Assembly (NCBI GenBank): GCA_028687435.1
Contig: JAQUAF010000005.1
Location: 62,001 to 126,000 of the forward strand
DNA: 64,000 nt
Reading direction: 5' to 3'
DNA from: Verrucomicrobiia bacterium
GTDB taxonomy: Bacteria > Verrucomicrobiota > Verrucomicrobiia > JABWAM01
Shown here: positions 11,001 to 18,543 of the stretch, one piece after another
Layout of the letters: every line of letters begins with the position of its first letter
Position numbering within the stretch: the stretch's first letter is position 1
Position numbers and translations under genes: made by a program
The notes under the pieces: model-generated
Seen by the model: only the letters and a program-made list of their open reading frames with translations
Databases searched by the model: none
Told to the model about the DNA's origin: nothing

Positions 11001-11116
11001 TCACCAACATGCTGGAAGAAGACGCCCAGCCCGCCAAAGTCAATGGCCGCACCCTGGAACTTTCCTTCAAACCGTTTGAAATCAAAACACTGCGGCTGGC
11101 GTCTCCAAATCCATAG
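8018..11116 (+). CDS. Alpha-mannosidase, glycoside hydrolase family 38
   Basis: [29 protein letters not shown] and [18 protein letters not shown], GH38 catalytic motifs; about 1030 aa. Confidence 0.95.
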   Translation: [1032 protein letters not shown]

Positions 11117-11229
11117 CGACAACAAAATTGCATCAAACCTTGTCCGCTTGCCATTTTTCGCGTCATCTGGCAGATTTCCGGGAAAACGACGCCTTGATCG
11201 TTGCCCGCCATCAACAACCCGGATCTGCC

Positions 11230-12060
11230 ATGCTTCAATTCACCATCAATGCCGAACGTTGCATCCGCTGCCGCCGATGCGTGACAGACTGTCCCGTCTG
11301 CATCATCGAGCAAAAGGAAAAAGAGGTTCCATTCATCCGCCCCGAACAGGAGGAAAACTGCCTGCGATGCCAGCACTGCCTGGCCGTCTGCCCGACGGCG
11401 GCGCTTTCCATCCTGGGGAAAAAACCCGAGGCAAGCCTCCCTCTCGATGCCGCCCACATGCCCAACCTCGACCAGATGACCCTCCTGATCCGCGGCCGGC
11501 GCAGCTTCCGTCAATACCAGGATAAAAATGTCGATCCGGAATTGCTGCAACAGTTGTTGGCAACCCTGGCAAACTCCCCTACCGGAATCAACAATCGCCG
11601 ACTGACCTTCCGGTTGATCGATGACAGGGAAGCCATGAACCGATTGAGGGAAAAAGTCATGACCGGCCTTAATGAGGCAGCCAAGGCCAATCGGATCCCC
11701 GAAAGAGCCGCTTACCTGACCAATACCATCGCCCCTTACTTCGAGCAGAGACGCGACATCATCTTTCGCAATGCCCCCCATGCCCTGATCGTTTCAGCGG
11801 AGGCGGACGCCCCCTGTCCGCAGCAGGACGTGGCCCTGGCCCTGGCCTACTTTGAACTCCTGGCACAAAGCGCCGGCCTTGGCACCGTCTGGTGGGGCAT
11901 GCTGCACTTTGTGCTGGCCACCCTGCCTGACATCCGCACCCTTTTGGGCATTCCGCCCGACCACGTTTTTTACGCCATGCTTTTCGGCCGGCCAGCCATC
12001 AAATACAGCCGCACCGTCCAGCGCGATAACGAGGCGGAAATCCGCCACATCATATTTTAG
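11230..12060 (+). CDS. Nitroreductase with N-terminal 2x[4Fe-4S] ferredoxin domain
   Basis: CIRCRRCVTDCPVCI and CLRCQHCLAVCPTAA cluster motifs, then nitroreductase domain (RGRRSFRQYQDKNVDPELLQQLL). Confidence 0.9.
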   Translation: MLQFTINAERCIRCRRCVTDCPVCIIEQKEKEVPFIRPEQEENCLRCQHCLAVCPTAALSILGKKPEASLPLDAAHMPNLDQMTLLIRGRRSFRQYQDKNVDPELLQQLLATLANSPTGINNRRLTFRLIDDREAMNRLREKVMTGLNEAAKANRIPERAAYLTNTIAPYFEQRRDIIFRNAPHALIVSAEADAPCPQQDVALALAYFELLAQSAGLGTVWWGMLHFVLATLPDIRTLLGIPPDHVFYAMLFGRPAIKYSRTVQRDNEAEIRHIIF

Positions 12061-13114
12061 GCGCCAACCCGAAAAATTCCCGGTAAGCCTCACCGATCGC
12101 CAGATAGTTTTTCACGGGGACACTGCCTGTGATCGCATTGTTGCAGCAAAAGATGTGACCTCCGTTTCCCATCCCTTTCTGCAAACATTCTTTGACAAGC
12201 CTTTTCACCTCGTCAACCGTGCCTGTTGACAGTTCATTGGAACAATCCATGTTGCCAAAAAACGTGATCCGCGAACCAAATCTCTTTTTGAGTTCAGCCA
12301 GATCCATTCCCGCCCGCATTTCAATCTCCAGATAGCCGTCCACTTCGCAACCGGTCAAAAAATCATCGATCACCGGCCACAAGTCCCCATCGCTGGCATT
12401 CACAGCCCGCCTTTTGTCCTCATGGATGCGTTGCGAGAGTTTGCGAACCTCGGGAACAATGAACCGGCGATAGGCGGCGGGAGAAATGAGAGGCCCGCGA
12501 TTTCCGGCAAAGTCCCCGCCCACCCCGATCATCTCAATCCCCAATGCCACATATTTCCCGATCAGCAGCATGGCTCGCCGGGTGGCAAGGGCAAAGTGCC
12601 GGTGAGCCAATTCCGGAGCCAGCGCCATGACCTGCATCAGCGCCACATCCGTCCAAACACCATGGGCGTAAGCCGGCGCCACAATGGGCAAATCCACCTC
12701 CGCCCGTTCCATTTCCTGGCGGAGCAATGTGTAAATAAGATAATACTCGTCCGGTGGCGGCGTAAAATTCTCCTCCGCGCGAGCCACACGCCATTCCAAT
12801 TCCTCGACGGGATCATTGAACACCGGCAAGGGAGGCGGAGGAGGCTCCGCCCCTTTGACCGGAGGGCGGACGGGCGGCACATAAACCAAGTCATGTCCCA
12901 ATGCCTTGGCCAATTGAACGATATCCCCCGCCCTTTGCCGCAATGCCTCCGCCCATCCTTTTTCATCAACCAGTTCATTCCAATGTTCGCCATCAGCATA
13001 GCGGTGGCCCAGGAAATAATCCGCAACCGGCGGCTGGAGCACATACTCAAAAATCGGAGTGCGATCCGGTTCCCCGTGCGCCAGAGCCCTCTCAACCCGT
13101 TCACGCGAGGTCAT
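12050..13114 (-). CDS. Uroporphyrinogen decarboxylase (URO-D)-like protein
   Basis: MTSRERVERALAHGEPDRTPIFEY start and GGDFAGNRGPLISPAAYRRFIVPEVRKL; UroD/corrinoid methyltransferase-like fold. Confidence 0.8.
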   Translation of the reverse strand: MTSRERVERALAHGEPDRTPIFEYVLQPPVADYFLGHRYADGEHWNELVDEKGWAEALRQRAGDIVQLAKALGHDLVYVPPVRPPVKGAEPPPPPLPVFNDPVEELEWRVARAEENFTPPPDEYYLIYTLLRQEMERAEVDLPIVAPAYAHGVWTDVALMQVMALAPELAHRHFALATRRAMLLIGKYVALGIEMIGVGGDFAGNRGPLISPAAYRRFIVPEVRKLSQRIHEDKRRAVNASDGDLWPVIDDFLTGCEVDGYLEIEMRAGMDLAELKKRFGSRITFFGNMDCSNELSTGTVDEVKRLVKECLQKGMGNGGHIFCCNNAITGSVPVKNYLAIGEAYREFFGLAPKI

Positions 13115-13115
13115 C

Positions 13116-13985
13116 TTACCTCTCCAGCTTCGTGCGCAGGAATTTAACCGCCTCGGCAATATCCGTTGCGGGATCAGCGCCCACCTCGCGTTCAATCGTG
13201 AGAAATCCCTTGAATCCCGCATCCGCCAACGCCTGGAGATAGGCATCCCATTTCACCTGCCCCTGTCCCAAAGGCACCTCCTCGAAAAGTTTGCCCATGC
13301 GTTTCTCCAAGGCGGCAAAACCACCAAGGGCAAATGCATGGTAAATTTCTTTCGCGTCACATGGCTGCAGTTTTTTCCCATCCTTGGCGTGCGTATGAAC
13401 AATCGCCTTGCCCAAAAGATGCACGGCTTGCACCGGATCATCGCCCGTCACCATCGCCAGGTTGGCCGGATCCAGATTCACTCCAACCCCCTTGGAACCG
13501 ATATCATCAAGACATCGCTTCAAGGTTTTTGCAGTCTCCGGCCCCGTCTCGATGGCCATCGTCACCCCCGTCTGTTCTCCAAACCGGCCGATTTCCCGTC
13601 CCGAGGAAATAATGCTGTCGTAAACCTTTCCTTTTGCCTCGTCAGGAATGACTCCGATATGGGTGGTCAGCACGCTGACGCCCAGATCCGCCGCCAACTG
13701 CATGGCCTTCTTGAGTTCAACGATTTTCTCCGGTTTTTCCGCGGCATCCTCCAACCCCATGCCGGGAATTCCTCCGCACAACGCGGAAATAGCCAGCCCC
13801 TCCCCTTTGCAAAACGCCTTGAATTCGGACCTTTCCCTGGCGCTCATGCCCGTCCCCACCTTGCCGGGACCATCCGCCACATAAATCTGCACCCCTTCCA
13901 CCCCCAATTCCCTGGCCTTTCGCACGCCTTCTTTCACTGGAAGCCGGAACGATTCACACAACACGCCAATTTTGAATGGTTTCAT
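13116..13985 (-). CDS. Sugar phosphate isomerase/epimerase (xylose isomerase-like TIM barrel)
   Basis: Domain pattern GVEGVQIYVADG...IETGPETAKTLKRCLDDIGSKGVGVNLDPANL. Confidence 0.88.
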   Translation of the reverse strand: MKPFKIGVLCESFRLPVKEGVRKARELGVEGVQIYVADGPGKVGTGMSARERSEFKAFCKGEGLAISALCGGIPGMGLEDAAEKPEKIVELKKAMQLAADLGVSVLTTHIGVIPDEAKGKVYDSIISSGREIGRFGEQTGVTMAIETGPETAKTLKRCLDDIGSKGVGVNLDPANLAMVTGDDPVQAVHLLGKAIVHTHAKDGKKLQPCDAKEIYHAFALGGFAALEKRMGKLFEEVPLGQGQVKWDAYLQALADAGFKGFLTIEREVGADPATDIAEAVKFLRTKLER

Positions 13986-14075
13986 GATTTTCTCTTTATT
14001 TCAGACTTCAGACCATAGTCAACCCGGCTGCGCTGCGAGGCAAACGGCTTTTCCCGCAACGCAGCCGGCAAAAGA

Positions 14076-14924
14076 TTAGAGTTTGATTTTTTTCCTGGCC
14101 GATTCAGGTTTTGCCGCCACATCCAGGATCCGGCGGATGATCAAACTTTCCGCCCGATCCACATTGGGAACCCCCGCGCGCAGGAACCCAAGGATGCCCA
14201 CCGCCGCGTCCACAAACAGCTTTCCGCAATCCACCACCTGATACTGGGTTTCCTTGCCGGTCGTCACCGAAGCCGCAAACGACGTGTTGGCGTTGCAATA
14301 AACATTCACCACCGCCGTGCGTCCGCCGCTGAAATCAATCAGCAATTGCTGCTGATCGCCCTCGCCCCGGCGCATCAGGCTCACGGCTTCAGGCCCCATG
14401 CAACTGACCAGCAATTCCACGGGATGAATCGCATACTCGCCAAAGGATCCGCCGCCACCCCACGTCACCATATGGCGGATGTTTTTCCGCTCCAGTTTGT
14501 CCGCCAGCGCCTGCACATTGGTGTAACGCAGGGCGGAACTGGTCTGGATCGCCACCTTGCACCGGTCCGCCAAGGCAAAGATTTTTCGCGCAGTCGCCAG
14601 ATCCGGCGCAAAAGTCTTGTCCACATAGGTCGGTTTGCGGCACGGAAACACCTTCTTGCACAATTCCAGATGAACCTCCGGATTTGAAGGCGCCAGGATC
14701 ATGTAGCAATCCACCGCCGCGTCCAGGGACTCCACCGTCTCATGGTACGGCACCCCGTTCTTCTTCGCCCACTCCTTCCCTTCGGCGGCCTTCATCCCCC
14801 AACATCCCGCAATCTCAAACCCCAGATCCTTCAATTCTTCCCGGAGCGCCTTGAGATAAACGTTGGCGTGATAATTCTCCAGATTGTAGTCCACAAAACC
14901 GATGCGTTTTATTTCTTTCTTCAT
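14076..14924 (-). CDS. Gfo/Idh/MocA family oxidoreductase-like protein
   Basis: N-terminal Rossmann-like IKRIGFVDYNLENYHANVYLKAL and Idh-like body. Confidence 0.7.
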   Translation of the reverse strand: MKKEIKRIGFVDYNLENYHANVYLKALREELKDLGFEIAGCWGMKAAEGKEWAKKNGVPYHETVESLDAAVDCYMILAPSNPEVHLELCKKVFPCRKPTYVDKTFAPDLATARKIFALADRCKVAIQTSSALRYTNVQALADKLERKNIRHMVTWGGGGSFGEYAIHPVELLVSCMGPEAVSLMRRGEGDQQQLLIDFSGGRTAVVNVYCNANTSFAASVTTGKETQYQVVDCGKLFVDAAVGILGFLRAGVPNVDRAESLIIRRILDVAAKPESARKKIKL

Positions 14925-15049
14925 GTTTTTCTTTCTTTTTTACAGGTTCAATCGGACGGCTTTTTTACCAGGAAGCATCCATTCCTTGCCTCCAAAAACC
15001 GTGAACCGTGAACCTTTCAAGCCTTTTTCTATTTAAAAATCCTTTCCAA

Positions 15050-16051
15050 TCAACCTTTCGCTTGCACCTTCACTCTTTTTCCCGTTGCCGCAGCTTTGTA
15101 AGCCGCATCCAGCACCCGGCACACTTGAACGCCATCCTCGGCGCCTGGCGACGGTTTGCGTCCGGTCTCCACGCAGTCCAGGAAGTGTTGGATCTCTCCG
15201 GCAAACCGATCCGGCCGTTTGCCGCAATCCACCGCCTTCCACTCCTTGTCGCCATCCCTCATGATGGCCAGGTTGGGTTGCCCGGGATTCCAATAACTGA
15301 TGCGGGCTGATCCCTTGGTTCCAAACCACTCCACCCACGCGCCCGCGTTTTTGAGGGAAAATCCGGTGGTGATCTCGCCAAACACCTTGTCCTTCACCGA
15401 AAGCTGGATCATGCCAAAGTCCTCGATCGGCAGATGTTGCATCACATCCGCCGCCATGGCCTGCACCGCCGTGGGTTCGCCAACCAGATAACGGAAAATA
15501 TCCACCGCATGGGTTCCATTATCGATCAAACAGCCGCCGCCGGAGAGCTTGGGATTGGCGCGATGATTGCCCTTGAACGAAATATATCCGGCAAAAATAT
15601 TGCGGAAAAAGACCGGTTTACCGAGGATCCCCTTGTCAATCAAACGTCTCAATTCCGCCACCTCCGGATGAAAACGATGGCAGAAAGCCACCATCACCAC
15701 CGCCCGATGCTTGCGAGCCAGCGCCGCCAGTTTCGCCCCGCGGACCGCGTTGACCTCCATCGGTTTTTCGCACAAAACGCCGACGCCATTTTCCACAAAA
15801 GGACGGCAATTGTCATAGTGAACCGCCGGAGGCGTGCAAATGCTCACGCCGTCCAATTGGTCCATCTCCACCATTTCCCCGATCGATGCGGCCACCCTGG
15901 CGCCGGTCTCCTTGGCCAGTCCCTCGGCCGCGGGACGATGAAGGTCGAACACCGACACCAGCCTGGCGCGCTTTGAATTCTTATAGGCGTTCACGTGACA
16001 ACGGGCAATGCCCCCGCACCCAACAATACCAACACGCATTTCTTTTTTCAT
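15050..16051 (-). CDS. Gfo/Idh/MocA family oxidoreductase
   Basis: RVGIVGCGGIARCHVNAYKNSKRARLVSVFD and VLCEKPMEVN. Confidence 0.93.
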   Translation of the reverse strand: MKKEMRVGIVGCGGIARCHVNAYKNSKRARLVSVFDLHRPAAEGLAKETGARVAASIGEMVEMDQLDGVSICTPPAVHYDNCRPFVENGVGVLCEKPMEVNAVRGAKLAALARKHRAVVMVAFCHRFHPEVAELRRLIDKGILGKPVFFRNIFAGYISFKGNHRANPKLSGGGCLIDNGTHAVDIFRYLVGEPTAVQAMAADVMQHLPIEDFGMIQLSVKDKVFGEITTGFSLKNAGAWVEWFGTKGSARISYWNPGQPNLAIMRDGDKEWKAVDCGKRPDRFAGEIQHFLDCVETGRKPSPGAEDGVQVCRVLDAAYKAAATGKRVKVQAKG

Positions 16052-16073
16052 TTTTTTGTTTTCGATAAGGAGG

Positions 16074-17063
16074 TCATGCCGATTCCCTCGCCACAAGGCG
16101 CGGCGAAATCAAAACCGGATCTTCTTTGCCCCCGTAAATAAGGTTGATGAGCTTGCGGGCCGCCATCCGCCCTTCCTCCCGAAACGGTTGATGGATGGTC
16201 GTCAGCGATGGCGTCGTTTCCCCGGTCAAATCCAGATCGTCATACCCCACCAGCAAAACCTCCGTTCCAACACGGGCATCACCACCGGACAAAGCCCGCA
16301 TCACCCGCAAAGCCAGGATGTCCGTCACCGCAAAAACCCCAACCGGACGATCCTCGCTTCCTCCCCGGCAAAAGGATGCCAGTCGCTTCAACCCGTCCGG
16401 ATCACCATTGAATTCATTTCCTTTCCGCCCCGCATCCGCCAATGCCGAATGAAACCCTTTCTGCCTGCCCATGCACTTTCCCACCACGCAAAATTGTCCG
16501 CACCCCCGTTCGAGCAGTTGTTCCGCCGCCATGCGCCCGCCCAATTCCTCATCCATGGCCACCACCGGCACGTCATCCAATCGCAAGGCGGTGTTCAACA
16601 AAACCATCCGCCCTTTTCCCCGGCAGTAATCCTTCACTTCCGCTTCCACTTTCGGGTCGTCCACCAGCGATGGATAGGAAATCACCCCTGAATGGGAAAG
16701 ATCCATGTTGTGCTCAAGAAACCGGCGAAATCCCTCGGCAAAATTGTCAAAGCTGATCTGCATGGGAAAATCCTCGGCCTCCAACACCTCCGCAATGCCA
16801 AACACCAGATCCGCCACCAACCGATTGGGCGACGCCGGCAGAAAAACCCCTATCGTGGCCACCCCGCCGCGCTTCATAAACTCGGCTGACCGGTTGCGGC
16901 GAAACCCCATTTCCCCCGCCACATTCAACACCCATTTCCGGGTTTCCTCCGCCACCCTCGCATTCTTGTCCGGATGGGGATTCAAGGCGCGCGACACCAC
17001 CGAAACGGACAACCCCGTCCTGGCGGCCACATCCTTGAGCCCCGCGATTCCCCTCGCAGGCAT
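16074..17063 (-). CDS. LacI family transcriptional regulator
   Basis: GLKDVAARTGLSVSVVSRALNPHPDKNARVAEETR HTH; start set at the internal Met (17063) because the longer start overlaps a palindromic operator. Confidence 0.88.
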   Translation of the reverse strand: MPARGIAGLKDVAARTGLSVSVVSRALNPHPDKNARVAEETRKWVLNVAGEMGFRRNRSAEFMKRGGVATIGVFLPASPNRLVADLVFGIAEVLEAEDFPMQISFDNFAEGFRRFLEHNMDLSHSGVISYPSLVDDPKVEAEVKDYCRGKGRMVLLNTALRLDDVPVVAMDEELGGRMAAEQLLERGCGQFCVVGKCMGRQKGFHSALADAGRKGNEFNGDPDGLKRLASFCRGGSEDRPVGVFAVTDILALRVMRALSGGDARVGTEVLLVGYDDLDLTGETTPSLTTIHQPFREEGRMAARKLINLIYGGKEDPVLISPRLVARESA

Positions 17064-17071
17064 CCCCACTG

Positions 17072-17085
17072 AACAAACGTTTGTT
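17072..17085. promoter_or_regulatory. LacI-type palindromic operator AACAAACGTTTGTT
   Basis: Perfect 14-bp palindrome with central CG, directly upstream of the proposed LacI start. Confidence 0.6.
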
Positions 17086-17571
17086 TTTCTCATGCAATTT
17101 TTTGGCGGCTGTTGCCAACCGCCATTGACCTCAACCTATCACCCTTTTTAAAAAGCGCAAGTGATTTTCTTTCTGTGTGTCTTTTTTCAACCCCGGGAGG
17201 CAGGCGCATGGAATGCCGCCGTCCAGGCCGAAATATTCCGGTAAAATGCGATTCAATTCGATCGCCAAGGGGCTGCGCGCCAATTTCAGTTTCATAAATT
17301 TTTCTCAGAGCCATCCCATAATTTTTCAGAGATTGCTCTCGCCTCGTCGAAGCCTTCGGCGCAGCACGGGTCGGTCCCTTTTTCCCAAACCTCGCAATGA
17401 CCTCCTAAAATGTCATTGCGAATCCCGCCACGGCGGGAGCAACAGGGGGTGAAGCCCTTCGACTTGTCGCTCAGGGTGGTGAGCGGAGTCGAACCACAAT
17501 CTCCGGATTCTTAATCTCAGCTTTTGGCATTTTGCTTCCTTCTCCTGAACAAAAATGAAAAATTGGCCGTT

Positions 17572-18543
17572 TCACGAAATTATGGGATGGCTGTGAATTT
17601 TTCTTATCGTTTGGCCTTCCACGATTCTGCATCCCTCCATCAGCCTCGGCTTTTTGTTTCCGGAAATCCAGGCGGTCACCTGGACGGCAATTCTCTCCCG
17701 AGGATAAGCCATGGTGGTCAGATCAGGATAGAGAAAACGGAAGGTGGGGCTGTTGTCCACGCCCATGACGGAAACATCCCGGGGAACACGCAAGTCCAAC
17801 TCACCCAGAATCCGGATGACATTGAGCGCCAGGGGATCATTGTGGCAGAACAGGGCCGTCGGACGATATTTTTCAATCGCCTTGGCCAAAATTGGCCTGC
17901 TAAGATCGCGCAAGATAACCGGCGCCTCGCCCAGTTCAACCATGCCTTCTTCATAGCCGCGAGCCCGATCCCGGATGGCCATGGCCTCCCGCCAATAGGT
18001 CAGATGCAAAATCCGGCGATGACCTTTCCGGGCCAGATATTGAACAGCCTTTTTCCCAGTGGCCACCTCATCCGGCGCCACAAAACAGACTGCGGAATCA
18101 CCTCTCAGCGGACTAAGCAGACTGACCACCTTCATGTCCCGGGTCACATGGGACGAAATGACCATTCCCTCTTCGGGAGGCACCACGATAGCCGCCCGCA
18201 TCCGTCGAGCGGCAAACTCCCCAATCATCTCCTGAAATTCCTCCGGGGTGTTGACCGTGGCCAGCAAAACCCTCAAACCTTGCGGCGCCAGGGACTCTTT
18301 GATGCACTGCAGGAGATCCATGAAAAACACACTGTTCGTGACCGGGGTCAAGGCGCCCACCATCCGGCTTTTCCCAGTCATGATTTCCCGGGCGGCGGGA
18401 TTGGGAGAGTAACCGTGCGCGGCCGCGGCTTTGAGGATCCGCTGCCGGGTCGCCTCCCCAATGCCCGTTCGATGGTGGATCGCCCGATCCACCGTACCTT
18501 GGGATACCCCGCAAATCCGGGCCAGTTCAAGGGAACTGATCAT
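17572..18543 (-). CDS. LacI family transcriptional regulator
   Basis: ISSLELARICGVSQGTVDRAIHHRTGIGEATRQRILKAAAAHGY HTH. Confidence 0.92.
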   Translation of the reverse strand: MISSLELARICGVSQGTVDRAIHHRTGIGEATRQRILKAAAAHGYSPNPAAREIMTGKSRMVGALTPVTNSVFFMDLLQCIKESLAPQGLRVLLATVNTPEEFQEMIGEFAARRMRAAIVVPPEEGMVISSHVTRDMKVVSLLSPLRGDSAVCFVAPDEVATGKKAVQYLARKGHRRILHLTYWREAMAIRDRARGYEEGMVELGEAPVILRDLSRPILAKAIEKYRPTALFCHNDPLALNVIRILGELDLRVPRDVSVMGVDNSPTFRFLYPDLTTMAYPRERIAVQVTAWISGNKKPRLMEGCRIVEGQTIRKIHSHPIIS

